DNA of 58,029 bases from Phenylobacterium sp. Root700 (GTDB lineage Bacteria; Pseudomonadota; Alphaproteobacteria; Caulobacterales; Caulobacteraceae): NCBI RefSeq assembly GCF_001429025.1, contig NZ_LMHT01000034.1:326279-384307 (forward strand). The letters run 5' to 3'. Shown piece after piece: positions 9,600-18,522 of this stretch. Below the pieces are notes generated by a model. That model had not been told where the DNA came from. It saw only the letters and a list, made by a program, of their open reading frames with translations, and did no database searches. The stretch's first letter is position 1; each line of letters opens with the position of its first letter. The translations under genes and the position numbers were made by a program.

Positions 9600-9722
9600 A
9601 GCACCGACTGCGACCAAATGTCCGCCGCTGATCGAGGCCGCGTTTACACCCGATTAGCCGCCCCGATGCGAGGCCCCGCCGCGATTTCGCGCACGATCCA
9701 CGCTGCGCGGCGAGAGAGAGCC

Positions 9723-11432
9723 ATGAGCGCCGAAGTTCGTTTCCCCACCCGCACCATCGCCCTGGTCCTCGCGGTTTCCGCCTGCCTCATCGGTTGGCTC
9801 ATCTGGACCGGCGAGAACATCGGCGGAAAGCTGACGGGCGCTAGCGAGCGCGCCACGGCCGGCGCGCAGGTGTTGGGCGAAATGGCGCGACTGGACGAAG
9901 CCCTAACTGGCTCGGCCCGGCTGGCCGCCGCCACCGGCGAGCCGAAGTGGAAGGCCCGCTATGACCAGCTCTCGCCGCAGTTCGACAAGGCGGTCGCCAC
10001 GGCCCAGGCCCTGGCCAGCCCCGCCCTTCGCGACCAGTACAAGAGCACGACGGACGCCGCGAACGCGGCTTTGTTGAAGCTGGAAGGCGAAGCTTTGGCC
10101 GCGGCGACCCCGGCCGACGCCCAGGCGATCCTGGACGGCGCCGACTACACCCAGGCCAAGCAGATCAATCTTTCCGGCGGCGAGACCTTCGCCAAGGGTC
10201 TGCAGGCCGAAACCGCCGCCGTCGTCGCCTCCGCACGCGCCGCCCAGCACCGGTCTCTGATGCTCACCCTGGCCGGCTCGGTGCTGATGGCCGGCGGCTG
10301 GTTCGTCCTGATCCGCACCCTGCTCACCTGGCGCCGCAATCTCGATCAGGCCCAACGCGAACACGAGAGCCAAGTCGCGGCGCAGCGTGAGCTGGAGACC
10401 AAGCTGGCCGACGAACAACGCGCCGCCGCGCAGGAGCGTGAACGGGTCGCCGAGGCCAAGCGCGTCGCCGACATGAAGGCCGCCGCCGAACAGCAGGCGG
10501 TGGTCGGCGCCCTGGCCCAGGGCCTCTCGAACCTGTCGGCCGGCGACCTCACCTTCCGGCTCAACACCGCCTTCGCGGCCGAGTACGAGAAGCTGCGGGC
10601 CGACTTCAACGCCGCCGTCGCCAAGCTGCAATCGACCATGGGCGGGATCGCCGGGGCCTCCAACGGCATCCGCTCGGGGACCCATGAGATCAGCCAGGCC
10701 TCGAACGATCTGGCGCGCCGCACCGAGCAACAGGCCGCCAGCCTGGAAGAAACCGCAGCGGCCCTGGATCAGATCACCGCCACCGTGCGTCAGACCGCCG
10801 CCGGCGCCGAACGGGCGCGGCAATCCATGGCCTCCACCCAGACCGACGCCGAACATGGCGGCGAGGTCGTCACCCGGGCGGTCAACGCCATGGGCGCCAT
10901 CGAGACCTCCTCCGGCGAGATCGCCAAGATCATCAGCGTCATCGACGAGATCGCGTTCCAGACCAATCTGCTGGCGCTGAACGCCGGCGTCGAGGCGGCG
11001 CGGGCCGGCGAGTTCGGCCGTGGCTTCGCGGTGGTCGCCTCCGAGGTCCGGGCCCTGGCCCAGCGCTCGGCCGAGGCGGCGCGCGAGATCAAGGCGCTGA
11101 TCTCGACCTCCAGCGAACAGGTCGGGCTGGGCGTCGGCCTGGTGGCGCAGACCGGCGAGGCCCTGAAGCGGATCGTCGTCCAGGTGACCGAGGTCAACAG
11201 CGTGATCGCCACCATCGCCGCCTCTGCCAAAGAGCAGGCCACCGGCCTGGCCGAGGTCAATGTCGCGGTCAATCAGATGGACCAGGTGACCCAGCAGAAC
11301 GCCGCCATGGTCGAAGAGGCCACCGCCGCCGCCAACGGCCTGGCCGGCGAGACCGGCGAACTGGCCCGTATGATCAGAGAATTCCGCACCGGCGCGGTCG
11401 ACACCGAACGCCGCGTCGCCAGGGCGGCCTAA
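9723..11432 (+). CDS. Methyl-accepting chemotaxis protein
   Basis: A transmembrane chemoreceptor signalling to CheA/CheW. The 569-aa product has a TM segment at about residues 9-24, a periplasmic four-helix-like sensor region (about 30-175), a second TM near 178-200, a long coiled coil rich in Glu/Arg/Gln, a HAMP-like stretch near 265-310 ([10 protein letters not shown]), and the conserved signalling tip [13 protein letters not shown] then A-A-R-A-G-E near residue 420. The C-terminus has no CheR-docking pentapeptide. The ATG at 9723 is chosen because the TM follows directly and a GAGAGAG purine tract precedes it. Its stop overlaps the convergent ParB-like gene by 4 bp. Ligand unknown. Confidence 0.95.
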   Translation: MSAEVRFPTRTIALVLAVSACLIGWLIWTGENIGGKLTGASERATAGAQVLGEMARLDEALTGSARLAAATGEPKWKARYDQLSPQFDKAVATAQALASPALRDQYKSTTDAANAALLKLEGEALAAATPADAQAILDGADYTQAKQINLSGGETFAKGLQAETAAVVASARAAQHRSLMLTLAGSVLMAGGWFVLIRTLLTWRRNLDQAQREHESQVAAQRELETKLADEQRAAAQERERVAEAKRVADMKAAAEQQAVVGALAQGLSNLSAGDLTFRLNTAFAAEYEKLRADFNAAVAKLQSTMGGIAGASNGIRSGTHEISQASNDLARRTEQQAASLEETAAALDQITATVRQTAAGAERARQSMASTQTDAEHGGEVVTRAVNAMGAIETSSGEIAKIISVIDEIAFQTNLLALNAGVEAARAGEFGRGFAVVASEVRALAQRSAEAAREIKALISTSSEQVGLGVGLVAQTGEALKRIVVQVTEVNSVIATIAASAKEQATGLAEVNVAVNQMDQVTQQNAAMVEEATAAANGLAGETGELARMIREFRTGAVDTERRVARAA

Positions 11433-11785
11433 CCTTCGGGTAGGATCTCGTCGGGCTCCGGCGTCACCGGAAAACGGACGGCGGCGATCTCGTCGTGGCC
11501 GGCCATCCAGGCCTTGGCCACGCGATGGCCGCCGTCCATCAACCGGCCTTGCGCGCAAAGAATGACGGGATAGGCGGGGTCGGCCTGGGCGATCCGCTGC
11601 GCATGCTTGGCGACTTCGCGGATGGTCGGAACGTGGCGTCCGACGAACCAGCAGTCCTGCTCGAATTCAGGAATATCAGCGAGCTTCACCGAGATCACCG
11701 GAAGCTCGGCGGCCAGGGCCCAAAGCCGCTGCGTCCACCAAAGTCCGCGCCCGCCGCCGATGGGGCGCGTGTACTTGTCAGCCAT
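11429..11785 (-). CDS. Small ParB/sulfiredoxin-like domain protein
   Basis: The 118-aa product is a single compact domain. The segment [15 protein letters not shown] near residue 82 matches the nucleotide-binding 'D-G-x-(H/R)-R-x-x-A' box of the ParB/Srx fold. There is no helix-turn-helix or dimer domain, so it is not a chromosome partition ParB. Function is unknown; CTPase, nuclease or kinase-like activities occur in the fold. The Shine-Dalgarno GGAGGG lies inside a strong hairpin just upstream (11792-11830). It follows serA on the same strand. Confidence 0.7.
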   Translation of the reverse strand: MADKYTRPIGGGRGLWWTQRLWALAAELPVISVKLADIPEFEQDCWFVGRHVPTIREVAKHAQRIAQADPAYPVILCAQGRLMDGGHRVAKAWMAGHDEIAAVRFPVTPEPDEILPEG

Positions 11786-11791
11786 GAATAG

Positions 11792-11830
11792 GCCCTCCCT
11801 CCCCGCAGAATTGCTACGGGAAGGGAGGGC
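11792..11830 (-). promoter_or_regulatory. Hairpin after serA whose 3' arm holds the next gene's Shine-Dalgarno
   Basis: On the - strand GCCCTCCCT-TCCCG pairs with CGGGG-AGGGAGGGC around a short loop. It begins 8 bases after the serA stop and ends 6 bases before the ATG of the ParB-like gene. No T run follows, so it is a poor intrinsic terminator, but the GGAGGG ribosome site of the next gene is in its 3' arm. Confidence 0.65.
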
Positions 11831-11838
11831 GTAAAGTC

Positions 11839-13413
11839 CTAGAACCGCAGGGTGCGGGCTTCCTTCACGTGCGGCAGGGCGCGGATCTTGCCGACCAACT
11901 CGTCGGCCGGATCCTGGTCGACGCCGACCAGGGCGATGGCGTCCTCGCCGGCCGAGACGCGGCCGAGGTTGAAGGTGGCGATGTTGACGCCCTCTTCAGC
12001 CAGCAGAGCGCCCAGCGCGCCGATGAAGCCCGGCTTATCCAGGTTGTTCACATAGAGCATGGTGGAGGCGAACGGGGCGTCCAGGTCCATGCCCTTGACC
12101 TCGATCACGCGCGGCGCGCCGGCCATGACCGTGCCCGCGAACGAACGCTTGCCCAGCGCCGTGGTGACGGTGATCCGCACCAGGCTGTCATAGATCGGGC
12201 TGTCGTCCTGCTTGCTCTCCGACACCGTGATGCCGCGTTCCTTGGCCACGGCCGGAGCCGAGACCATGTTCACTTCGGCCAGCATCGGACGCAGCACGCC
12301 GGCCAGGGCGGCGGCGGTCAGCGGACGGGTGTTGAGGTTGGCGACCTCGCCCTCATAGGCGATGTCGACGGCCTTGACCTCGACGTCGACCATCTGGCCG
12401 GCGAAGGCGCCCAGGCGCTCGGCCAGAGCCACGAAGGGCTTCAGCTTCGGCGCTTCGTCGGCGGTGACCGACGGGCTGTTGAGGGCGTTGGAGACCGCGC
12501 CGGTGAGCAGGTAGTCGCTCATCTGCTCGGCCACCTGCAGGGCGACGTTTTCCTGCGCTTCCATGGTGGACGCGCCCAGGTGCGGGGTGGCGATGAAGTT
12601 CTCGGCGCCGAACAGCACGTTGTCCTTGGCCGGCTCCTCGACGAACACGTCGAAGGCCGCGCCGCCGATGTGGCCGCTGTCCAGGCCCTTGCGCAGGGCC
12701 GCTTCGTCGACCAGGCCGCCGCGGGCGCAGTTGACGATCAGCACGCCCTTCTTGGTCTTGGCCAGGTTCTCGGCCGACAGGATGTTGCGGGTCTTGTCGG
12801 TGAGCGGGGTGTGCAGGGTGATGACGTCGGCGCGGGCCAGCAGCTCTTCCAGCTCGACCTTCTCGACGCCGATCTCGACGGCGCGTTCAGCCGACAGGAA
12901 GGGGTCGTAGGCGACGACCTTCATCTTCAGGCCGTTGGCGCGGTCGGCGACGATGCCGCCGATGTTGCCGGCGCCGATCAGACCCAGGGTCTTGGCGTAG
13001 AGCTCCACGCCCATGAAGCGGTTCTTCTCCCACTTGCCGGCCTGGGTCGAAACGTCGGCTGCGGGGAGCTGGCGGGCCAGGGCGAACATCATGGCGATGG
13101 CGTGTTCGGCGGTGGTGATCGAGTTGCCGAATGGGGTGTTCATCACCACGATCCCCTTGGAGGTCGCGGCGGGGATGTCGACATTGTCCACGCCGATGCC
13201 GGCGCGGCCGATGACCTTCAGGTTCGGGGCGGCGGCGATCACGTCCTTGTCGGCCTTGGTGGCCGAGCGGACGGCCAGGCCGTCGTAGTCGTTGATGATC
13301 TTGAGCAGCTCTTCCTTGGAGAGGCCGGTCTTCACATCAACGTCGACGCCACGTTGCTTGAAGATGTCGATGGCGGCGGGGCTGAGCTTGTCGGCGATCA
13401 GTACGCGGGGCAT
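11839..13413 (-). CDS. serA: D-3-phosphoglycerate dehydrogenase
   Basis: Catalyses NAD-dependent oxidation of 3-phosphoglycerate to 3-phosphohydroxypyruvate, the first step of serine synthesis. The 524-aa product is the long form: a substrate domain, the Rossmann segment G-L-I-G-A-G-N-I-G near residue 145, the catalytic R-x-G-x-G-V-D-N and H-L-G-A-S-T regions, an intervening regulatory domain, and a C-terminal ACT domain (Y-V-N-N-x-D-K-P-G-F-I near residue 452). It lies 84 bp downstream of serC on the same strand, so the two are probably one transcription unit. Confidence 0.97.
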   Translation of the reverse strand: MPRVLIADKLSPAAIDIFKQRGVDVDVKTGLSKEELLKIINDYDGLAVRSATKADKDVIAAAPNLKVIGRAGIGVDNVDIPAATSKGIVVMNTPFGNSITTAEHAIAMMFALARQLPAADVSTQAGKWEKNRFMGVELYAKTLGLIGAGNIGGIVADRANGLKMKVVAYDPFLSAERAVEIGVEKVELEELLARADVITLHTPLTDKTRNILSAENLAKTKKGVLIVNCARGGLVDEAALRKGLDSGHIGGAAFDVFVEEPAKDNVLFGAENFIATPHLGASTMEAQENVALQVAEQMSDYLLTGAVSNALNSPSVTADEAPKLKPFVALAERLGAFAGQMVDVEVKAVDIAYEGEVANLNTRPLTAAALAGVLRPMLAEVNMVSAPAVAKERGITVSESKQDDSPIYDSLVRITVTTALGKRSFAGTVMAGAPRVIEVKGMDLDAPFASTMLYVNNLDKPGFIGALGALLAEEGVNIATFNLGRVSAGEDAIALVGVDQDPADELVGKIRALPHVKEARTLRF

Positions 13414-13497
13414 GGGCGGGTGTCCTTACGGATAGAGGGATATGCGTCCTCGGCCACGCGGTTCTTGGGCGTGGAGGCGCGAGGACGCGAAAGGTGT

Positions 13498-14667
13498 TTA
13501 GGCGGCTTGGAGCGCTTCGAGGGTCGAGGCGAAGGCCCAGTCGAGCCAAGGCGTCAGGGCCTCGAGGTCGGAGGTTTCGACCGTGGCGCCGCACCAGATC
13601 CGCAGACCGGCCGGGGCGTCGCGATAGCCGCCGATGTCCAGGGCCGCGCCTTCCTTTTCGAGGGCGCCGGCCAGCTTCTTGGCGAAGTCGGCCTGGGCGT
13701 CGTCGGACAGGGCGGTGATGCGGGCGTCGACCACCTTCAGGCAGACCGAGGTGTTGGAGCGCGAGGCCGGATCAGCGGCCAGGAAGTCCACCCAGTCGGT
13801 CTTTTCCACCCAGGCGGCGAGGGCCCCGAGGTTGGAGTCGGCGCGGCGCTGCATTTCGACCAGGCCGCCGATCGAGGCGCCCCACTTCAGCGCGTCGATG
13901 GCGTCTTCCACGCAGAGCATGGAGGGCGTGTTGATGGTGGCGCCTTCGAAGATGTCCTTGGCGATCTTGCCGGCCTTGGTCATCCGGAAGAGCTTGGGCA
14001 TCGGCCAGGCCGGGGTGTAGCTCTCAAGCCGTTCGACCGCGCGGGGCGACAGGATCAGCACGCCGTGCGCGCCTTCGCCGCCCAGCGCCTTCTGCCAGGA
14101 GAAGGTCACGACATCGAGCTTCGTCCAGTCCAGGTCCTGGGCGAAGGCGGCGCTGGTGGCGTCGCAGATGGTGATGCCTTCACGGTCGGCGGAGATGAAG
14201 TCGGCGTTCGGGACGCGGACGCCCGAGGTGGTGCCGTTCCAGGTGAAGACCAGGTCGGCGTCGGGGCGGACCTTGCTGAGGTCCGGCAGCTCGCCATACG
14301 GCGCGTCCAGGACTTCGGCGGGAAGCTTCAATTGCTTGACGACGTCCGTAACCCAATCCTTGCCGAAGCTCTCGAAGGCGAGCAACTGCACGGGCCTCGG
14401 GCCCAGCATCGACCACAGGGCCATCTCGACGGCGCCGGTGTCGGAACCAGGCACGATGCCGATCAGGAAGTCGTCGGGAACCTCCAGCACCTGGCGGGTG
14501 CGGTCGATCGCCTCTTGCAGGCGCGCCTTGCCCGGCTTGGAGCGGTGCGAGCGGCCGAGGACGGCGTTCTGGAGATTTTGGGGGTTCCATCCGGGGCGCT
14601 TGGCGCACGGGCCGGAAGAGAACTCGGGGCGCGCCGGACGCATTGCCGGCTTGGCGAGGGTCGTCAT
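13498..14667 (-). CDS. serC: Phosphoserine aminotransferase
   Basis: PLP enzyme converting 3-phosphohydroxypyruvate and glutamate to O-phosphoserine and 2-oxoglutarate. The 389-aa product has the alphaproteobacterial SerC layout: [12 protein letters not shown] near residue 16, [10 protein letters not shown] near 70, and the PLP lysine in [11 protein letters not shown] near 190. The ATG at 14667 is preferred over 14682 because GGGAGA lies 8 bases before it. Two hairpins upstream resemble the serC leader motif. serA follows downstream. Confidence 0.96.
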   Translation of the reverse strand: MTTLAKPAMRPARPEFSSGPCAKRPGWNPQNLQNAVLGRSHRSKPGKARLQEAIDRTRQVLEVPDDFLIGIVPGSDTGAVEMALWSMLGPRPVQLLAFESFGKDWVTDVVKQLKLPAEVLDAPYGELPDLSKVRPDADLVFTWNGTTSGVRVPNADFISADREGITICDATSAAFAQDLDWTKLDVVTFSWQKALGGEGAHGVLILSPRAVERLESYTPAWPMPKLFRMTKAGKIAKDIFEGATINTPSMLCVEDAIDALKWGASIGGLVEMQRRADSNLGALAAWVEKTDWVDFLAADPASRSNTSVCLKVVDARITALSDDAQADFAKKLAGALEKEGAALDIGGYRDAPAGLRIWCGATVETSDLEALTPWLDWAFASTLEALQAA

Positions 14668-14698
14668 GTCGATGTCTCCCATCCTTACAGATGAGCAG

Positions 14699-14739
14699 CA
14701 CCCCGTTGGGGGGGTGTGGCCCGCGGCGGAGAAACTCCG
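14699..14739 (-). ncRNA. Candidate serC leader RNA (two small hairpins)
   Basis: Between serC and its upstream neighbour the transcript would form CGGAG-ttt-CTCCG (14739-14727) and then CACCCC-cccaac-GGGGTG (14716-14699), about 30 bases before the serC ATG. A conserved two-hairpin 'serC motif' upstream of serC is known in alphaproteobacteria. I matched location and general architecture only, not a covariance model. Confidence 0.5.
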
Positions 14740-14848
14740 GTTTCGACCTGAGTGCAAGCGAAAGTTTTTGAGGTCCGTGCGGCCGAGCTGGGCCGCGGTC
14801 GGCAAGGCGACCCGCCAGCCGGGCGGCGCCCACGGGCCGGCTGAAGCC

Positions 14849-15283
14849 TTAGGCGGCGGCCTTCCGAGCCTTGATGCGCTGGCGCCAGCCGACGATCGTG
14901 CCGAGGGCCAGGCAGGCGCTAATGCCCAGGAAATTCATGTTGTTGATCTTGATATGCAGCAGGTCCACGGGCCGCGCCGTCACCATGTAGAAGGCATGCA
15001 GGCTGAACTGCGCCGCGTAGAGCAGCATCGCGCCGCCGAGCCAGAAGCTGGCATAGCGCACGGCGATCACCAGCAGGCCGAGCGCGGTCAGGCCATCCAG
15101 GGTGAGCCGGGCGACCTGTTCGAACGACTCCGGCAGGAGCAGCCCGCTGAGAATGGAGAGAATAAGATTGCCGCCGACCATTGCGCCGCCCAGCCGTTCG
15201 GCCGGGCCGCCCTTCCAGAGGGCGAACAGCGAGATCCCCATGGTGGAGACCGTCAGGAGAATTACGATCGGTGCAATCTGCAT
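14849..15283 (-). CDS. Small integral membrane protein, function unknown
   Basis: The 144-aa product has four predicted TM helices: residues 4-22, about 33-50, 63-95, and a C-terminal helix near 118-135, ending in a basic tail R-Q-R-I-K-A-R-K. I recognise no family motif. The ATG at 15283 follows AGGGGCG by about 9 bases, but that site lies in the 3' arm of a perfect 9-bp hairpin (15291-15314). It is 65 bp downstream of the 111-aa gene on the same strand, and upstream of serC. Confidence 0.7.
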   Translation of the reverse strand: MQIAPIVILLTVSTMGISLFALWKGGPAERLGGAMVGGNLILSILSGLLLPESFEQVARLTLDGLTALGLLVIAVRYASFWLGGAMLLYAAQFSLHAFYMVTARPVDLLHIKINNMNFLGISACLALGTIVGWRQRIKARKAAA

Positions 15284-15290
15284 AATCTTA

Positions 15291-15314
15291 CGCCCCTAAC
15301 TCTCATTAGGGGCG
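15291..15314 (-). promoter_or_regulatory. Perfect hairpin enclosing the Shine-Dalgarno of the membrane-protein gene
   Basis: CGCCCCTAA and TTAGGGGCG form a perfect 9-bp stem with a six-base loop. On the - strand the 3' arm contains AGGGG, the only good ribosome site for the ATG at 15283. There is no downstream T run. It could be a weak terminator of the 111-aa gene or a translational switch such as an RNA thermometer. Confidence 0.6.
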
Positions 15315-15348
15315 CAGGACCAGTTAAACTATTGCAACCAAGGCGGCC

Positions 15349-15684
15349 TTAGCCGACTTCGCGCATCGTCGTGGCTTCGGTCTTGGCGAGGAAGGCCGGC
15401 TTGTTCATGTAGCCGAGCTTCGTGCGAATACCGAGGCGCAGCTGGGCTTCCGCCAGCTCGCCATGCACGCCGACCATGGCGGTCCGGGCTTCTCCCAGCG
15501 CCTTGATGGCTTCAACCATCTTCACCTGCACATCGTCCGCGAAGACGAGCGAGGCGTTCACCTCAGTGCGGGCCTTGAGCATATCCGCAAGCAGTTCGGT
15601 GGCTTCAACCATGGCTTGGTCAACAGCCGCTTCCGTCGAAAACAACTTGGCCGCGACGCGTTGCGCGACAAACACCTTTTCCAT
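15349..15684 (-). CDS. Hypothetical 111-aa alpha-helical protein
   Basis: I do not recognise this protein. It has no signal peptide or TM segment, is mostly helical with alternating Ala/Glu/Val, and has a single Y near the C-terminus (L-G-Y-M-N-K-P-A-F-L). A GGAGGG ribosome site precedes the ATG. The region upstream holds a CTTAAC-N4-GTTAAG palindrome 23 bases before the start, a CtrA-like box and a GANTC site, shared with the divergent hybrid kinase. That suggests, without proving, cell-cycle-linked expression. Confidence 0.65.
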   Translation of the reverse strand: MEKVFVAQRVAAKLFSTEAAVDQAMVEATELLADMLKARTEVNASLVFADDVQVKMVEAIKALGEARTAMVGVHGELAEAQLRLGIRTKLGYMNKPAFLAKTEATTMREVG

Positions 15685-15706
15685 GGGAACCCTCCGAGGA
15701 AACTAA

Positions 15707-15722
15707 CTTAACGGCTGTTAAG
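15707..15722. promoter_or_regulatory. CTTAAC-N4-GTTAAG inverted repeat
   Basis: A perfect 6-bp inverted repeat with a GGCT centre lies 23 bp upstream of the 111-aa gene start, in the core promoter zone. TTAA half-sites resemble CtrA half-sites, but the spacing (TTAA-N6-TTAA) is one base short of the consensus N7. Confidence 0.45.
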
Positions 15723-15764
15723 GTAAACCAGAGGTTAAATTCTACCTAGGAGATTCATATCGCG

Positions 15765-15779
15765 TTAACCACGATTTTA
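15765..15779 (+). promoter_or_regulatory. CtrA-like box with nearby GANTC methylation sites
   Basis: TTAA-CCACGAT-TTTA matches the CtrA consensus TTAA-N7-TTAA with one mismatch. GATTC (15752-15756) and GAGTC (15832-15836), both GANTC sites of CcrM, flank it. It sits between the 111-aa gene and the hybrid kinase. Confidence 0.4.
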
Positions 15780-15900
15780 TCGCCTACGGGTTGAGCCCGT
15801 GTCTTTTGGGCAACACTTTCGCGTATCCAGGGAGTCCGATGGAAGCGAACCGTTAGTAGAATTGGCCTAGATGGAGTGCTCGACGGGAATTCGGGCGCCT

Positions 15901-17805
15901 ATGACAGACCAGCCTCCCAAGACCGGAGCCGCTCGCCACGCGACCTTCCATGCGCGGGTCGCCGGCGTTGCGCTGATCACCACGATCGTGGTGCTGGTCG
16001 CCGCCTGCCTGACGTTCATGCTGCAGCAGTGGGCGGTCGCCCGCGAACAGAACCACCAGGCGCACATGGCGCTGTCGGGCATCACGGCAGGTTTGTCGTC
16101 GCCCGGCCTGGTGAGCGGAGACGCCGCCGCGGCAAGGGCCGCCATTGCTACGCTGTCCAACGACGGCAGCGTCACCGAGGCGCGGCTGCTGGACGCCAAG
16201 GGCAAGACGATCGGCGCCTATACGCGCAAGAGCCCGGCCACCACCGCCGAACTGGATACGATCCACACGCCGGTGATGTCCGATGGGGTCAAGGTCGGCG
16301 ACCTGGCCATGACCTTCGAGACCCCGGCCCTGACCGCCCTGCTCCCGCAGTTCATCGCCCTGACCGGCGCGCTGTTCTTCGGCGGCGTCGGCGTGGCCCT
16401 GTTTCTGGCGCGAGGACTCGCCTCACGGGTGATCGCCCCCGTGCTCAAACTGTCCGACGCCATGCGCGACGTCGCCGCCAGCGGCAGCTTCGCGCGCGTT
16501 GAGGTTGAAGCCGACGACGCCCTGTTCCGTAGCCTGACCGACAGCTTCAACCACCTTTTGGCGAAGTTGGGCGAGCGCGAGCAGGCGCTTCAGCGCACCC
16601 TGCGCGAGTTGGTCGAGGCGCGCGACGCCGCCAACGCCGCCAATGTGCTGAAATCCCAGTTCCTGGCCAATATGAGCCACGAGATCCGCACGCCGCTGAA
16701 CGGCGTCTTGGCCATGGCCGAGGTCATGTCGATGAGCGACCTGGCGCCGGTGCAGCGTGAACGCCTGGACGTCATCCGTCAGTCGGGCGGCCTGCTGCTG
16801 GCCGTGCTGAACGACGTGCTGGACCTGTCGAAGATCGAGGCCGGGAAGCTGGCCCTGCTGGTCGACGATTTCGACCTCGAGGCGGCGATCGCCCCGACCT
16901 GCGAGAGCTTCTCGGTGATCGCCGACGCCAAGAACCTGGATCTCAAGATCGAGGTGGCCGAGGCCGCCCGCGGCGCCTGGCGCGGCGACGCCGACCGCAT
17001 CCGCCAGATCGTCGGCAACCTGCTCTCCAACGCCGTGAAATTCACCCTGCAGGGCGAGGTTTCCGCCAGCTTCGACGTGGTGTCCGACAGCGGCGCGCTG
17101 CGGCTCACCGTGCGCGACTCCGGGGTCGGGATCGCGGTCGAGAAGCAGGCCAGCCTGTTCGAGAAATTCACCCAGGCCGACAATTCCGCCACCCGCCGGT
17201 TCGGCGGCACGGGCCTGGGCCTGGCCATCTGCCGCGAGCTGACCCAGATGATGGGCGGGGTGATCAGCGTCGAGAGCCACGAGGGCCGCGGTTCGGTCTT
17301 CACCGTCGAGCTGCCGCTGGAACGCGGCGTCCTGGCGCCCCAGGCGATCGCCCAGCCGCAAGCCGCCGAGGAAACCGACGAAAGCGCCCTGCGCCTGCTG
17401 GCCGCCGAGGACAATCCGACCAACCAACAGGTCCTGGCCGCGGTCATGGGCTCGCTGGGCATCGAGATCGACATCGTCCCCAACGGCAAGGCCGCGTTCG
17501 AGGCCTGGCGCGACGGGTCCTACGACCTGATCCTGATGGACATCCAGATGCCGGTGATGGACGGCATCGACTCCGCCCGCGCCATCCGCACCGCCGAGCG
17601 CGAGAACGGCCGGTTCCGCACGCCGATCATCGCCCTGACCGCCAACGCCCTATCCCATCAGGTCGAGGAATACCTCGCCGCCGGCATGGATGGTCACGTG
17701 GCCAAGCCGATCGAGATCGCCAAGCTCTATGAGGCGATCAGCCGGGCCCTGACCGAGGCCGCCACGGTCGGCGCCGCCGCGTCGGACGCCACCGCCGCCG
17801 CCTGA
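15901..17805 (+). CDS. Hybrid sensor histidine kinase with C-terminal receiver
   Basis: A membrane kinase with its own receiver domain. From the ATG at 15901 (634 aa) it has a TM at about residues 20-42, a periplasmic sensor of about 100 residues, a second TM near 145-170, a HAMP-like linker, HisKA with the phospho-acceptor His260 (N-M-S-H-E-I-R-T-P-L-N), HATPase boxes N-L-L-S-N-A-V-K-F-T, D-S-G-V-G-I and G-T-G-L-G-L, then a receiver with phospho-acceptor Asp547 (L-M-D-I-Q-M-P-V-M-D-G). No Hpt domain is present, so a separate phosphotransferase is needed. An in-frame ATG at 15871 is an alternative start; neither has a strong ribosome site. Signal unknown. Confidence 0.93.
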   Translation: MTDQPPKTGAARHATFHARVAGVALITTIVVLVAACLTFMLQQWAVAREQNHQAHMALSGITAGLSSPGLVSGDAAAARAAIATLSNDGSVTEARLLDAKGKTIGAYTRKSPATTAELDTIHTPVMSDGVKVGDLAMTFETPALTALLPQFIALTGALFFGGVGVALFLARGLASRVIAPVLKLSDAMRDVAASGSFARVEVEADDALFRSLTDSFNHLLAKLGEREQALQRTLRELVEARDAANAANVLKSQFLANMSHEIRTPLNGVLAMAEVMSMSDLAPVQRERLDVIRQSGGLLLAVLNDVLDLSKIEAGKLALLVDDFDLEAAIAPTCESFSVIADAKNLDLKIEVAEAARGAWRGDADRIRQIVGNLLSNAVKFTLQGEVSASFDVVSDSGALRLTVRDSGVGIAVEKQASLFEKFTQADNSATRRFGGTGLGLAICRELTQMMGGVISVESHEGRGSVFTVELPLERGVLAPQAIAQPQAAEETDESALRLLAAEDNPTNQQVLAAVMGSLGIEIDIVPNGKAAFEAWRDGSYDLILMDIQMPVMDGIDSARAIRTAERENGRFRTPIIALTANALSHQVEEYLAAGMDGHVAKPIEIAKLYEAISRALTEAATVGAAASDATAAA

Positions 17806-17911
17806 ACCTGAACGCCAGGCAACAGCCGGCTCAGGTCTGTTTCAGGTCTCCCATGGTCTCCTGACGCTCACGTCGCCGCCCTGCGACGCCGACGTCCACA
17901 GGAGGACCACG

Positions 17912-18322
17912 ATGAAAAAGCTAGTTCTTGCTCTGACCGCGGCCTCCGCCCTCGCCGCAGCAGCGGTTCCCGCCGCCGCTCAGCCCTATGGCGGATGGCC
18001 AGATCGCTACGACCGCTATGATCGTTACGACCGCTATGACGGCCATGATGGCTACGACCGTGGCGACCGCTTTGCCGGTCGCCTGGAATGGCGGATCGAC
18101 CAAGCGGCGCGGCGCGGCCAGATCGATTGGCGCTACGCCGCTGAACTGAAAAGGCAGGTACGCTCGGCCGAGCACCAAGCCTACCGCTACCGGGCCGACG
18201 GCCGCTACACGCCGGGCGAACGCGCCATCGTTCAAGCGCGCCTGGCCAGGGTGGCCGACCGCCTCGACCGGGCGAGCCGCGACTACGGCTATGGATACGG
18301 TTACGACAACTATCGCCGCTAA
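17912..18322 (+). CDS. Secreted RYD-repeat protein, paralogue of the next gene
   Basis: The 136-aa product has a clear signal peptide (M-K-K-L then a hydrophobic stretch ending A-A-A-Q), a block of RYD/GYD tripeptide repeats (residues 32-52), a helical domain with E-W-R-I-D-Q-A and E-R-A-I-V-Q-A-R-L, and a Tyr/Gly-rich tail Y-G-Y-G-Y. Function is unknown; it is probably periplasmic or cell-surface. AGGAGG precedes the ATG. It is followed by an intrinsic terminator and then by a paralogue with the same layout. Confidence 0.85.
   Translation: MKKLVLALTAASALAAAAVPAAAQPYGGWPDRYDRYDRYDRYDGHDGYDRGDRFAGRLEWRIDQAARRGQIDWRYAAELKRQVRSAEHQAYRYRADGRYTPGERAIVQARLARVADRLDRASRDYGYGYGYDNYRR
18005..18067 (+). 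repeat. Seven tandem 9-bp units encoding R/G-Y-D
   Basis: Seven degenerate 9-bp units of the type CGCTAYGAY lie inside the secreted protein gene, encoding RYD RYD RYD RYD GHD GYD RGD. Differences are mostly at third positions, so the array is not a fresh expansion. Confidence 0.9.
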
Positions 18323-18342
18323 CGCCCGACCCTCGCTTGCCG

Positions 18343-18373
18343 AACGCCCCCGCCCGATGCGGGGGCGTTTTTC
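18343..18373 (+). terminator. Intrinsic terminator
   Basis: AACGCCCCCGC and GCGGGGGCGTT form a perfect 11-bp stem with a five-base loop followed by TTT, 20 bp after the stop of the first RYD-repeat gene. It separates the two paralogues into two transcription units. Confidence 0.9.
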
Positions 18374-18522
18374 GTTTCAGACCAGGGCCCGGCCCGATGA
18401 ACCGAAAACAACGACCGGCTCAGAAAGCCGACAGGGCCGATGTGGTTCTCTCCTCCTCAAGCCGGCCCAGACCGATACCGCCCAACAGCGGCGGCAGGGG
18501 CCAGAAGACCGAGGAGAAGACC

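Noticed and set aside
11869..14694. Very long open frame (over 900 codons) antisense to serA and serC
   Set aside because: It spans two certain genes and the gap between them and shows no family motif; it is a by-product of codon bias.
15707..15722. CTTAAC-N4-GTTAAG as a full CtrA box
   Set aside because: The TTAA half-sites are six, not seven, bases apart; kept only as an inverted repeat.
18005..18067. Tandem 9-bp repeats as a CRISPR-like array
   Set aside because: Units are contiguous without spacers and encode a repeat peptide in frame.
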